From Sweltsa coloradensis (Eukaryota; Arthropoda; Insecta; Plecoptera; Chloroperlidae): 64,000 nucleotides of DNA. Every line of letters starts with the position of its first letter. The first letter of the stretch is position 1. The stretch lies in assembly GCA_024449915.1 (NCBI GenBank), contig JAMZAV010003260.1, forward strand, positions 1 through 64,000. Reading direction: 5' to 3'. The translations under genes and the position numbers were made by a program. Under the pieces are notes generated by a model. It was not told the DNA's origin. It worked only from the letters and a program-made list of their open reading frames with translations, and did not search any database. Below are positions 1 through 11,504 of the stretch, one piece after another.

Positions 1-661
1 AGGGGAAGAGGTTTTTTTGTTATCTGGAAGGCATTTTTCTTGAGTAAAACTCTTGCCACGAAGGAGCACACAAACAGTTTCCAGTAAGATGAGTTTTGGG
101 AATGATCTTCAGGTCCTTAAATTTTTTAAAAAGCTCCCCCACCGAGCATTTTGAGGGGGGGTTCCACTGTGAAAAGAGAATGTGTTTTGTTAAGTTACCT
201 TTGTAACGAACCCTTTTGCCCCCTTCTGCACAATCGAATGGTTTAACATCAGAGGGGGCACGATATTACAGAAGATTAGTTTTTAGAGTAAAATCTTTTT
301 ACAGACACAAAAAAAGGGTTTTCCCACCATATGAGTGTAAAGTGTGTTAGAAGCTTTCTTGATAGTTAAAAGTTTTACCCCCACGGGAAGGGCCCAACGG
401 AAGGGTCGTCTTCAGAATGGGGGGACCGGGTGATGTTTAAATTACACTTTTTTTTAAAAAAACCCCGGAGCAGATACTCCCAATGAAATAGACCTGTTAA
501 AAGCCCCTGGTTTTTGTCTTTCAGTTGGCCGGCCCCCCCAAACCCCCTTTTGGGAGGCGTACGCTCGTTCCTTTTTGGTTGATCTCCGGGCAGGAGATTG
601 CGAACAACCTAGGTTGGCTTGAGCCGGGGCTGAGGGTTGTAAAGGGGAGACCGGGTTTCCT
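1..661 (-). pseudogene. Degraded C2H2 zinc-finger exon, copy A
   Basis: Read on the minus strand, this aligns segment by segment with 44880-45539, the start of the intact zinc-finger exon. Shared landmarks in plus orientation are CACAAACAGTT, AATGGTTTAACATC/AATGGTTTTACATC, AACGGAAGGGTC and TCTTTCAGTTGGCC. The exon edge is also conserved: TCTGCAACA at 661-669 matches the acceptor at 45540. No long reading frame survives because of many one-base indels, often in homopolymers, with several C and H codons lost. It continues beyond the left window edge. It is either a decayed paralogous exon or uncorrected read sequence at a contig end. Homology is certain by eye; whether the gene is really dead is not. 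Confidence 0.75.
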
Positions 662-1574
662 CTGCAACAAAAGATACGGGCTCACTAGATGCAAGTTTAC
701 ATAAATGCAACTTATGACAAGTAGCTGCTACTCTTTTACCAGTAATATTTTCTAAATGGGATTTAGGCCTAGGCCTGTAGAGTAGATCTGGTCAGTTGAA
801 ACGTCTTTGAGATAAACCCAGCTTAAAGAAAAAAAAAAAGAGGCTTAATTTTTGTGGCAAAAGGGCAAATTTTTTTGTAAATTTTACCGTGTAGGTGAAC
901 TGGCTTTTTATGATTTATGAGGCCCGTTAATCTATGGAGGGGAGGCCAGCTTTTTATTTGAATTTTACTTTAAACAAATTCTTTTAAAGAAAAAACCACT
1001 CACTTTTAGGTACTTTCCAAAATTTGTTAAATTTTCTTTTTTGGGGCTTGCCCCATTCCGAAAGCGTTGAAAAAGTATTTTTGGCATTCGTACGATCATT
1101 GATTTGTGAGTATATCTTAATGACTCAATATGCTCAGGTTTTAACTTGAGCATTCTCAAAAAATTTGGGGAATTGGCGGTTTTTAAAAAAAAAAAAATGG
1201 GGATCACTTTAAATTTAAAATTTTTAAGTATCGTTTTTTACGAGACAAAAACCCAAAAACTTCTAAAAATTGATTCACCTGAGTCAGCCCGCTTGAATTA
1301 ACAAGGTAAGTCACTTTTTTATTTCACTAATAACTTAAACGCCCCATAGGCTATATGACCGACTTAACCTAAAAATTGCGCTAAAATATGTTTGCAACGC
1401 GCATGCGCGCCTCCCTGAAACAGACATAAAAATGCTTGACGTGTTCCGAAAGTATATCATGCTTAGGCCATATCTATCTATCTATCGTATCCATAAATAG
1501 ATGCTTTAACATGCTGGAGAATGCCAGCACCAAAGCATACACTGTTCAACAGCTTTTGGAATGTACCCTGTGGG
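662..1574. other. Intron of zinc-finger copy A (5' part)
   Basis: Non-coding. About 662-900 still aligns with 45540-45780 in copy B (CTCACTAGATG, a CAGCTTAAAGAAA-like run, TTACCGTGTAGG versus TTACCATGTAGG), which supports a shared intron. The rest is AT-rich with a short (TATC)n at 1471-1484. I see no gene in it; the small open frame near 965-1207 has no domain and lies inside the intron. Confidence 0.5.
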
Positions 1575-1582
1575 CCTACTCT

Positions 1583-2428
1583 CAGTGTTGAATCCAGCTA
1601 TGAACCCCCCCGGGAATAAATTGACTACATGCACTATATATTCCTTCATTTTTTAAATGTCACTGCCATTTTTGAAAAGGCACGATTATTTCAACTCTGA
1701 AGGTTGTTAAAGTTTATGTTTGTATTTGTAATCAAATAGGCAGACATATCGAAAAACGTGTGGGCAACTCATGAGGCCAAGAACTAGATTTGTAAGTGTA
1801 TGGTCATTCGAAGGGCCGACTTCTGTTTAGGGAATTCCCAATTATGTCTTCTTTTGTATGTTGGCACGCAGTCGCGCCTTGAGAGGATATGCGCTTGCAG
1901 GACTGATACAGACAAGTATGTTGGGTAAATGGTCAGTGTAGCCTACTTTCAATGCAAAAACACTATTACAAATGTGTAGGCATCCTGTAAAAGAAGGAGT
2001 CAACGCAGTTTTCCTTGTATATTAGGCTAAACACTGATACTTGTTTCCTATTAGTCGAATTTTACAAAATCGTGCTGTGATTGGTAAAAAAAAAAAAACA
2101 GTTTTTCACCCTGTTTGGAAAATATTGTATTTTTGTTTTCGTTGCTCAAATGACCGTTTTGTGAATCTAGCGGTTTGAAGGTTAAATCTAGCGGATATTT
2201 AAGAACTTTAGGCGTCCACAACACACAAAAACTACATTATTTTGGTATTGCCTTCAGACCACAACCACAACTTTTTTTCTAAAACGCACCAAACGCATTC
2301 TAAAAACCTCATTTTCAACATTTTCGCCTGCGGCGCTATTGTTGGAGGGTTTCGCCCCCAAACCCCCTGTACTTGGGCCCTATGTAGGGGCTAATACCCC
2401 CGGGATGAAAAGTCTGAATTCAACACTG
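1583..2428. mobile_element. hAT-like DNA element with 8-bp target duplication
   Basis: The ends are inverted repeats: CAGTGTTGAATCCAG at the left and CTGAATTCAACACTG at the right, each followed inwards by a CCCCCGGG tract. Both sides carry the same 8 bp, CCTACTCT (1575-1582 and 2429-2436). CAGTG ends with 8-bp duplications are typical of the hAT superfamily. There is no transposase frame in the 846 bp, so this is a non-autonomous copy. Confidence 0.85.
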
Positions 2429-2436
2429 CCTACTCT

Positions 2437-3059
2437 ACAAAATAGACCTAGCCAACCTCAAGATACATGTGAATGAATGACAAAGTGATAGTGTGCCAAC
2501 AGATTACCTTAAATGGAGTAGCGCACCGTGAAAGAAACATACGTATAAACAAATACACAAATAAACTGCTCCACCCCCCTCCCCTTCTAGTTCTCCTGCC
2601 CTCCACTTCCACCCATCAGAGCCACTGGCATGTTTTGTAAATAGGCCTAACTGTATAGGCCTAGACATAGGTTAGTTATCTCTCTGCTCTCGTCGAGTGA
2701 GCAAGGCCCTGTTTGGCCGTAACAGTTTCGAGGTTTTCGTGTTTTAGGCTATGTAGGAGTAGGCCTAAATATTTATTTGTCTCAGAATTCTTATTCACAA
2801 TATCCCTGCAGTCACCGACCATGTAAGCTGTTGGGTTCCCTCTCCACGCCCCTATTTTACACAAATTACATAGGGCCTAGGCCTAGCCTAAACAAAACGT
2901 TTTCGGTCCATGTGATGTGACCTTCCTCAGTGAGTGTAGAGAGAGACTGAGTTGATAAGCTAATTTAAAATGAACAAAGATAAGTTGTGTGGTTGTACCT
3001 CAGGTAAAATGTTTGAGGGTGGTAGCATATTCATAATTACAATACTAGGCCTAGGAGGA
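2437..3059. other. Copy A intron, conserved with copy B
   Basis: Aligns with scattered blocks of 59770-62070 in copy B: GACCTAGCCAACC, AAATGGAGTAGCGC, AAACTGCTCCACCC, CACTGGCATGTTTTG, TTAGTTATCTCTCTGCTC and GTTTTCGTGTTTTAGGC. The blocks are uninterrupted here but split by inserts in copy B, so this is the empty-site reference for the elements at 59859-61004 and 61101-61650. No coding potential seen. Confidence 0.7.
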
Positions 3060-4312
3060 AAAATGATATATTTGTAACATCCCATAGGCTGGCAGTATAT
3101 GAGAAAAGCCCCACATATGCAGGAATAATCCTTTTTAATAAGCTACCTGCCATTATCAAAAACAAACCAACTGATACATTTAAAAAGGATCTTAGGACAT
3201 TTCTTTTTGAAAAAGAATAGTACCTACTACAATATTGAGGATTTCTTGGCGGACAATGATAAATATGTCTTAAAAATACAATTTATTTTACATATTATAG
3301 ATGCCTAGACTTATCTAGTATCTAGGCTATCTTATATTAGTGTAAAAGTATATATTTTTATTGTGTAGGCCTATTATTGTAGCCTATTGTTGTAAAAGTG
3401 TATTTTGTAATTAATGTAAATTAGTTTTAGTATTTTCTATACATCCTAATTTAAGTCTTAGTCTTTTGAAAAGACGTGTGTTTAATAGATAGCTAGCTTA
3501 TAATTAAGCGAGCGAAGCGAGCGTTTCCATTTGACTGCCGGAAAAATTAGTCACCGTTTTTTTTTTTTTTTTTTTTTTTTTTGTTTGTTTGTTTTTTTGT
3601 TTGTATGTCTCGCGATAACGTTCGAACGGAGGCTCGGATCGAGTTGAAATTTTCACCATCCGCAAGCTTTGTTCTCGATTGAATGCCATTAGTTTTGTGG
3701 CAAAATCGTTGAAAAAGTTAAAAAGTTACATTAAAGTTACCTAATCAAAAGTTTTTTTTTTCAAACTAACGGCGACAAAATCTGAGATAGCCAAATCATT
3801 TAGAATGTCCGTCCGGTCACGAATATGTTAATTTTAGTTAGATCCGATAAGTAGTGTAGATGGAAATTACATTATAACAAAAGTAACGTTGCCATGGCAA
3901 CGAAAAGACGCGCGAAGTTTCTAATGCACTGCCACCTAGAAGTAATCAAAATACTTTCGAGGAAGTAGTCTATTATTTGTCAACAAAGAGTTTAAATAGT
4001 TTTCCCAAGGAGTCAAGATCCTCTAGATGGCGGTGGATTTTAAAGTAAAGATTTAAACACGGGTTTACCCAAATACCTTGGCAATAATAAATAATACTGG
4101 AAACGGGAACGTCGTAAATTTTTAAATTTAAAAAAATGTGCAATGTGGGTCTAGCTATAGCACGTGCTCGCTTATCAACGCGTCCAACTGAGCGTTTCCT
4201 AGTGTATTGTTTAACTTGTTTATCTTGTCATAACATTGTAACATTATATGCTAGTATTAGGTATACAAAACAACTTAACAAGACAATAAAATGAAATGAA
4301 AATGAAATGAAA
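3060..4312 (+). mobile_element. LINE 3' fragment (reverse-transcriptase C-terminus, 3' UTR and tail), split by another insert
   Basis: A short frame ending at the TAG at 3220 reads LFNKLPAIIKN, then TFKKDLRTFLFEKE and stop, the usual C-terminus of LINE ORF2 proteins. An AT-rich 3' UTR follows to about 3497. It resumes at 4202 and ends in AATAAAATGAAATG plus further ATGAA units at 4285-4312, a polyadenylation-like signal with a short microsatellite tail. The interval 3504-4201 is a separate CTAG-ended insert. The element is heavily 5' truncated and dead. That the two halves belong together is inferred from order and orientation. Confidence 0.65.
3504..4201 (+). mobile_element. Non-autonomous CTAG-ended element (Helitron-like), copy 1
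   Basis: The 5' end is AAGCGAGCGAAGCGAGCG followed by TTTCCATTTGACTGCCGG, then a long T tract and degenerate AT-rich sequence. The 3' end is ATCAACGCGTCCAACTGAGC then GTTTCCTAG. Other copies in the window share both end types. A GCGAAGC-bearing 5' end, a short 3' hairpin and a terminal CTAG recall non-autonomous Helitrons, but I see no Rep/helicase and the A^T target rule is not clear-cut. It sits inside the LINE 3' UTR. Confidence 0.6.
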
Positions 4313-4366
4313 TATATGGTAGGCCTACCAAATATTAGTGGACCACTTATATTTCAATGCACCAAC

Positions 4367-5708
4367 CTTTGTTCTGGTCTGAATCTGAACAGGTTGGGTC
4401 GTCAGCTGCGTCTAGAGTTGTCGCTAGTTCAGCGTCGTGGTCATCATCTTCACCTATTGTCCGAGGTGACTCTGAGGTGGAGCGACCCTCAGCGAGAGCC
4501 AAGGGGGTTTCATCCAGCTCTAGCTTAACAGGCCGCGTTGTTAACAGCCTGGGCTCTGGAAGAACGGTGAACCAGGGGCGAGTGTTAGCCAGCGGGACAT
4601 CCAGCTGTGGCTCAACAGCTGCTCGTCCGTGCCGGCTGCCCCCAGCCAAGGTCACCTGATGACGGGGGGCGACCACCCCTTCAGCTTTCACTCGACGCGT
4701 CTCTATGGGCGCTCCAAGATTCACAAAACATGACTGAATGTTTAGTTTTGAATCCTCCAATTTAAGTGGGTCCCTCAAGTCTTGATTTACTTCATGATTA
4801 AATCCACATAAAGAGGGATTTAAGGAAGTTCTTGTTTGTGTTTGTGATCTACATATAAGTACTTTAGTATTACAGCATGACTTTGGCGGTGTTGGCAGAT
4901 CATCAGATAATGGATTCAAGGCTAAACTGACATCGGGATTTGCTTCAAACTCGAGACAATTGTTTGATGAAGTTGTTAGATTACATAAGTTATGCACAGA
5001 AATGTTGCTAGCAGGTAAATCCAACAGGGGGTCAAACAAGTCAGGTTTAACTTGACCTGCAGTAAGGAGAGGTTCAGCGTTGTCAGGACACGGTGACTCT
5101 AGAGGAGGGAGCGAGTCGCAAGGTTCAGTTTTCACTTGACGAGGCCCAAAGCGTGGACCCAGGTTGACGAAACACGAGCGAATGGGGAACTTGCAAGGCT
5201 CTTGCTGAATGGGGTAGCTTGCTTCTGTCTCTATTGTCTGAGAATGTTCAACTGATGGACCGGGCTCGTAGGGGGTGGATGTACGTCGGTGGCAGCTGAC
5301 AGGCTGCAGCTGACGAGGATCGTAAACCTCAAGTTTCACTGGAACCTGGGGTGGTTTCACATCAGTAGAGCAAAAATTTGAGGGTGAATAGAACGCGAGA
5401 GGGTCTTGCATCTCAACCATCACTGGGTACGGTTGTTCTAGGCCTAGTTCCACATAGGAAGAATCAGGAGCTGAGTTAACTGAGAGAGGGTCGTCTTCTG
5501 CTGCAATATTCCCCAGGCAAGGTTTGACAAGTGCTGCCTGATTGCTTGAGGGCGGATGTGATGATAGCTGGGAGGCGGGGCCGCTAGCCTCATGTTTTAC
5601 TGGCGGTGTTTCCAGGGTGTACCAGGGTATGGCCCCAGGTAGAGGAGTGTACACGGTCACCTTCCGATGTGCACGGTCTGGTGGTTGGCTCTGCATTGTG
5701 TAGAGCGC
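4367..5708 (-). CDS. N-terminal exon of a C2H2 zinc-finger protein, copy A (intact)
   Basis: Open across the whole exon. The 5' edge is an acceptor at 5709-5710 (GTGTTGTTTCAG then GCGCTC). The first ATG is at 5696-5694 (MQSQPPDRAH), giving about 443 residues. The 3' edge is a donor, AACAAAG then GTTGGT, leaving phase 1; unspliced, the frame stops at 4347. The protein is proline- and acid-rich with no folded domain I recognise. Six VKxE/D motifs (VKHE, VKLE, VKTE, VKPD, VKAE, VKLE) are spaced along it, matching the psi-K-x-E sumoylation consensus, and the phrase SCFVNLG occurs twice. Its last base plus the first two bases of the zinc-finger exon at 45539 make a GAC codon, so the two exon types fit. 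Likely role (inference): regulatory N-terminus of a DNA-binding protein. Its own zinc-finger exon (1-661) is degraded. Confidence 0.7.
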
Positions 5709-6180
5709 CTGAAACAACACGATTCACACAATATCAACCATGTGGGGCACGGCACAAAGTCTACTTTCTTAGGTCAGGTTGCTATCATTTCAACCAATGG
5801 GCACGTCTAGCCTACGACCAACCTGGAGGGAATTGTGGGGGAAAAAGAACTAGGCCTTAAAAGGTTTTGTCACAAAACTAAAGTCACTGCCTATGGGTAT
5901 AGGCCTAGGCCTACCAGGTATGGCTAAAGAGAGAACAAACCAAGGAGCGGAGCAGGATTTAAATAGCGAGGAGGAAAATTGAACGACGATGAGGTAGGGG
6001 GCCTAGGCCCACCCTAGGCTACAAGAGGGAAAGAAGTGAAAGATCTAAAAGAATGGGACAAAAAGCCTGCCACCGACTGCAGGTTGAAGAAACAACAATA
6101 AAAGCAGGTTTTTACCTAGGGCCTCTACTAGACCACAAAGGAGGTAGAGCCATAGGATCTTGTAAGATCTAGGGCCTAGG
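5709..6180. other. Upstream flank or intron 5' of the N-terminal exon
   Basis: Non-coding, rich in AGGCCTAGGCCT-type palindromes (near 5903, 6000 and 6170). Whether 5709 is the end of an intron or the ATG exon is the first coding exon with a UTR intron upstream, I cannot tell. No TATA or other clear promoter was identified. Confidence 0.35.
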
Positions 6181-6184
6181 TTAA

Positions 6185-6665
6185 GGTGGGATTTCAGTTG
6201 CGGATCGCGCGGCGTGGCGTGGCGCGGATCTAGTTTTCAGCCAATCAGCGGGCTCCATTTCCGATCCGAGGATTCGGTGGATTCAGATCCGTGACTTTGA
6301 AATATTCAATATTTTGTCCGACGATATCCACGGTCCGCGGATTCAGCCAATAGGAATTCAGGAAATCTGATGTGTAAGAAGTGAACAACATAACCTAAAT
6401 CCATGACATTTGTCCCGAATGAAGTGATTCTTCATACAGAAAGACTTGATTCAAAAGGAAATGTTATGTTATATGTTTTAAATTATGCAAAGTAATTTAA
6501 AAATAGCTTTTCCCATGTAATAAGTTATTGTGTGATTAAAATAAAAGGTAGGAATATTTGGGAAATCCGCGGATGGCACCGCCACGGGTATCCACAGGTG
6601 AAATCGAAAAAGGTAAAAATCCACGCCTCGCTGCGCCGCGCACATCCACAACTGAAATCCCACCT
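6185..6665. mobile_element. MITE with TTAA target duplication
   Basis: Inverted ends: GGTGGGATTTCAGTTG at the left and CAACTGAAATCCCACC at the right, flanked by TTAA on both sides (6181-6184 and 6666-6669). The interior is GC-rich near both ends (GCGGCGTGGCG and GCTGCGCCGCGC) and AT-rich in the middle. TTAA duplication suggests the piggyBac type; no transposase is present. Confidence 0.75.
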
Positions 6666-6669
6666 TTAA

Positions 6670-6989
6670 ATGCCTCCCCTAGGCTTCATGCAGGCCCTAG
6701 CCTAGGCCTAGCCCTAAATCTATCCCTTTTGGCGGCCTAGGCCCACCAACGACGGCCGTATGTTTTCCTTTCGGGGAGATTTGATTATAATTAGAACCTT
6801 CTTAATTCGGATAAATTATTAACTTACAATACAATTTGAACTCCACTCAAGTAGAAAACGCCACAGATTGACACCTGTTTTGCGTACTCTTTGATTTTCT
6901 CTGCATCTGCAGTCGTTGTTGCTGTTGTTGTCCACAGGACGGAGTGTGCGGAAACGCTGGGTAAAAGATACCATTCACACAACGACCGG
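6670..6989. other. Unassigned spacer before the satellite
   Basis: Begins with TAGGCCTA-type palindromes, then ordinary AT-rich DNA. A short pyrimidine tract with GTTGTTGCTGTTGTTG precedes CCACAGGACGG near 6930 and could be an acceptor on the plus strand, but no reading frame supports it. Confidence 0.3.
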
Positions 6990-9286
6990 CTACATGAATT
7001 AATTACAAATCATAATGAGTAATTAATTATACAAAGTGACCAACAGAGTAGGCAATTTTGAACTTAAAATATTTTTTCTTAAAATCTAACGATTATTGGC
7101 TAAAACATTTTGTCGTCAGATTTATGCTTCGAAGCATGGTTTAGGCTAGATGAATTAATAAATCACAATGGGCAATTAAATTGATATAAAGTGGCCGAAA
7201 AAGTAGTGCAGGAAGGCAATTTTGAACTTGAAATAATTTTTATTATAATCTTTCGATTATTGGCTAAAACCTCTCGTCGTCAGATTTATGCTTCAATGCA
7301 TGGTTTCGGCTACATAAATTAATTAAAAATCACAATAGGTAATTAAATTGATACAAAGAGGCCGAAAAAGTAGTGCAGGAAGGCAATTTTGAACTTGAAA
7401 TAGTTTTTCTTATAATCAAACGATTATTGGCTCAAACCTCTTGTCGTCAGATTTATGCTTCAACGCATGGTTTAAGCTAGATGAATTAATTAAAATTCAC
7501 AATGGGTGATTACATTGGAATATAAAGTGGCAAAAAGTAGTGCAGAGGCAAATTTTGATCTTGAAAACATTTTTTATTACAATCTTCAATATTTAACGAA
7601 AACGTCTCGTCGTCAAATTTTATGATTCACGCATGGTTTAGGCTACATGAATTAATTAAAAAATCACAAAAGTTTAATTAATTGATACAAAGTGGCCGAA
7701 AAGTATGCAGGAAGGCAATTTTTGAACTTAAATAGGTTTTCCCTTATAATCTAACGATTTTGGCTAAACCTCTTGTCGTCAGATTTATGCTTCCACCCTG
7801 GTTAAGCTACTGAATTATAAAATCACAATGGGCAATAAAATTGATATAAAGTAGCCGAAAAAGTAGTGCAGGAAGGCAATTTTGAAACTTGAAAATCATT
7901 TTTATTAATAATCTTTCAAATGTAAACGAAACCTCTTGTCCTCAGATTTAATGCTTCAACCGCATGGGATTTTAGGCTACACTGAAATTAATTAAAAATC
8001 ACAATAGGTTAATTAAATTTGCTACAACTTGGCCGAAAAAGTATTGCAGGAAGGCATTTTGAACTTGAAATACTTTTTTCTTATAATCTTACGATTTATT
8101 GGGCTAAAACCTCTTGTCGTCAGAGTTTATGCTTCAACGCATGGTTTAAGCTACACGAATTAATTCAAAATCACAGTGGGCAATTGAATTGACATAAAGT
8201 GGCCAAAAAAGTAGTGCAGGAAGGCAATTTTGAACTTGAAATCATTTTTATTATAATCAATCGATTATTGGCTAAAACCTCTCGTCGTCAGATTTATGCT
8301 TCAACGCGTGGTTTAGTCTGCATGAATTAATTAAAAATCACAATAAGCAATTAAATTGATATAAAGTGGCCGAAAAAGTAGTGCAGGAAGGCATTTTGAA
8401 CTTGAAAATAGTTTTTTCTTATATCTTACGATTGTGTCTAAAACCTCTTGTCGTCGATTTATGCTTCAACGCATGGTTTCAAGCTACACGAATTAATTCA
8501 AAATCACCATTGGAATTAACTTTGATATAAGTGGCCGGAAAAGTAGTGCAGGAATGCAATTTTTGAACTTGAAATCATTTTTGATTATAATCTTTCATTT
8601 TAACGAAAACCTCTCGTCGTCAGATTTATGCTTCAACGCATGGTTTCGGCTACATGAATTAATTAACAAATCCGATAGGTTATTAACTTGATACAACGTG
8701 GCCGAAAAAGTAGTGCAGGAAGGCAATTTTTGAACTTACAAAATCGTTTTTATTAGATCTTTCGATTATTGGCTAACCGTCTCGTCGTCAATTTATGCTT
8801 CAACGCATGGTTTAGTCTGCATGAATTAGATTAAGATCACAATAAAGCAATTAAATTGATATAAAGTGGCCGAAAAGTGTGCAGGAAGGCAATTTTGAAC
8901 TTGATAATTTTTCTTATAATTATCGATATTGGTCTAAAACCTCTCGTCGTCGTATTATGCTTCAACGCATGGGTTTAAGTCTGCATGAAATTAATTAAAA
9001 ATCACAATAAGCAATTAAATTGATACAAAGTGGCCGAAAAAGTAGTGCAGGAAGGCAAATTTGAACTTATAATCATTTTTATTATAATCTTTCAATATTT
9101 AAAGAAAACCTCTTGTCGTCAGATTTATGCTTCAACGCATAGTTTAGTCTGCATGAATTAATTAAAAATCACAATAAGCAATTAAATTGATATAAAGTGG
9201 CCGAAAAAGTAGTGCAGGAAGGCAATTATTGAACTGAATATTTTTCTTATATCTATCGTTATTGGCCTAAAACCTCTCGTCGTCAT
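6990..9286 (+). repeat. 168-bp satellite array (plus orientation)
   Basis: About 13-14 tandem units. Landmarks recur at roughly 167-168 bp: GTGGCCGAAAAAGTAG (7191, 7359 and on), TGCAGGAAGGCAATTTTG, TCTCGTCGTCAGATTTATGC, CAACGCATGGTTTAGGC and TGAATTAATTAAAAATCAC. The units near 7000-7560 are clean; those from about 7600 to 9250 carry many small indels. A unit length near 168 bp is common for nucleosome-phased satellites. No coding content. Confidence 0.9.
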
Positions 9287-9323
9287 ATTTCATTTCATTT
9301 CATTTCATTTCTTTATTGCGTAC

Positions 9324-11504
9324 ATCCCCCATGGAAATGTTGTATACAACCTGTATACAAGTTTGTATACAGGAAGTACAATTTGTATACAACCAGTATT
9401 AAAATTGTATAAAATTATCTGAATGGATGTTAAATGTATATATAATGTTATACCGTGTATACAAGTGGTTTTAATACATTTTGTATACAATGTTAATACA
9501 AATAAATTCTAACTAGTAAAAAGGAAAAACTGCAAGTTTATTTAACTTTATAAAAAAATTTCTGATGTTTTTAATTTAAATTTATAATTTTATCTGATGC
9601 TTACAAAAACTAATGTATGAAATTTTCGTAAAATTTTACCAAAATTTATAAAGTAGATAAGACTTGCATGCTAAAGTAGTAATCCGACAAGATGGCTGCC
9701 AACACCAAAAAGACCTGCCTGCCATGTGTTCTCAAAAATAGAAATCCTTTCCGTCGTCTTCCATACGCATTGGCCTCAATAGGTAAGAAATTTTTTACAT
9801 TATTTAAGTGTTAAATAATTGTTTTTAACGCACAAAACTACGCTCTATAATTGGGAAGGTGGGGATCTTTGTAGGTAGGAGTGTAATGCTAGGGGCTTGG
9901 TTCATTAGCATCCTAGCTAGCCTAGGCTAGGCCCTAGGCGCCTAGTCCTTGCCCAAAAGTTTACTAGAATGTCTTATTACTCTGGGCCTTTCTTTAATGT
10001 CCTGATAACGAAGAATATTAAACAGTGAATCTAAATGTAAGCTAGTCCTAGACTTAGTTTCCTCTTGATCAGCAAGGGCCAGGGGGTGGGGGGAAGTAGG
10101 GTTATTTTTTGGGGCCGAGCCCTACACATGTAAATAATAAATTGTTTGCTCTAATAGGTAGGGGCCTAGGCCTAGGTAAATGATTCAGGCAAATTGCTGA
10201 GTAAGCAACAGTGAATCTAAGTGTAAGGCTAGGCCTAGCCCTTAGCTCATTATCCATTGGTCAGCAAGGCCAGGTGGGGGAGAGTAGGGTTATGTTTGGG
10301 GCCTAGCCCTACACAATGTAAATTATAACATGTGTTTGCTCCAATAGATAGGGCCTGGCCTAGGGTAAATGATTCAGGCAAATAGCTGAGTAAGCTTAAG
10401 GGAGGCCTAGCCTATAACTTAAAATAGGGCTGCTGGGCTTGGATAGGTCTAGGGCCTACAAGTTTTAAATTGAAAATTTGGGCCTGGCTCTTATGCAAAA
10501 CAATTGGCCTACAATAAATAAATTAATCTCCAATGAACTGCTTATTTTCAGATGCCATCCAGGAGGTTTATACCAGTTCTTCGAGAGAATGCCTTCAGTC
10601 AACCCATGACCCCACAAAGAAACAAATACTTACCTACAATTTCAAATTGATGCATCCAGAACTTTTATTTTGGCCAAGGCCCTACCTTAATTGCTATTTT
10701 TTTTTAGGCCCCCTTGCTTTTGATTTGACTTGTACTTTGAGTCCACTAAAACAATAATCAAAACATTTAAATGCAACTGGTATTTATTGTTTGCTGTAGG
10801 CCTAGGCAATTAAGACCTTGTTTTTATTATGCGGATTTGTAAAAACAGGCGGTTAATTTTCATAGACCAAAGAGTTACAACTTACAAAGCTAGGCCTAGT
10901 TGAAATTTCAACTCGCGTAATAACTCCCGAGTTACGGTACTCAAGTAAAATCAATAAGTTTGGTCTTTATAGGCCTAGTTTTCGTTGCCATTTGTGTTAC
11001 GGTGAAAGCTTTTAGGGCCTACTAATGACGATCAAAGTAAAATTAAAACCCAGTAAGTAACTCTCGTTCAACCCTATTCATTTTACACCATTAATAAAAA
11101 CTAGGTCTTATTTTTTAATGATTTTTTTACCGGTACCTTTCCTTTCCAACCTGGGAACATCTTTAAAAACTGTTGACTGTAAATTTTGCATACATGTGAA
11201 TACGTTTTGTATACAAACTGACTACATTTTGTATACTAACCACACACAAATTGTTTTACATTTTGTATACTTTTACATACAAGTTGTACATAATTTGTAT
11301 GAACAGAATGATTGTATATAATATACAGGTTGTATACAAATTGTATATTTAATACAGATTGTATACAATTTGTATTATGTATACAATTTGAATACAACCA
11401 TTTTTGACCAAATCCTGTAGTACAAATTGTATACGACTGAATACAGGTTAAATACAGGCTTGTTGTATACAATTGTATACAAAATGTATACAACATTTTC
11501 ATAG
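9324..11504. mobile_element. DNA transposon with TTGTATACAA subterminal clusters
   Basis: Both ends are inverted copies: CCCCATGGAAATGTTGTATA at the left and, as reverse complement, CCCCTATGAAAATGTTGTAT at the right. Inside each end is a cluster of the palindrome TTGTATACAA and variants (9340-9500 and 11180-11490), which could be transposase or host-factor binding sites. The interior holds TAGGCCTA-rich sequence and a small two-exon reading frame (9692-10757). No transposase domain recognised and no clear target duplication found. Superfamily unknown. Confidence 0.65.
9692..10757 (+). CDS. Small two-exon reading frame inside the TGTATACA element
   Basis: Exon 1 is 9692-9782: ATG in a good context (CAAGATGGCTGCC), reading MAANTKKTCLPCVLKNRN, ending in ATAG then the donor GTAAGAAA. 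Exon 2 is 10552-10757: acceptor TTATTTTCAG, then ATGCCATCCAGG, ending in TAA. The phases agree (1 nt + 2 nt gives GAT), so the spliced product would be about 98 residues. The joined frame has CLPC near residue 9-12 and a hydrophobic, aromatic C-terminus. I recognise no domain. It could be a first-exon fragment of a host gene carried by the element, or the element's own small protein; exon 2 may instead splice onward before the stop. Start context, splice sites and phase are seen; function is unknown. Confidence 0.4.

Noticed and set aside
965..1207. 80-codon minus-strand frame
   Set aside because: Intronic position, low complexity (F/K runs), and no homologue in copy B.
7000..9286. Coding potential in the satellite
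   Set aside because: No frame stays open over one unit and stops occur at fixed unit positions.
11118..11502. Open frames rich in Y, I and V near the right end of the TGTATACA element
   Set aside because: They are translations of the TTGTATACAA repeat cluster.
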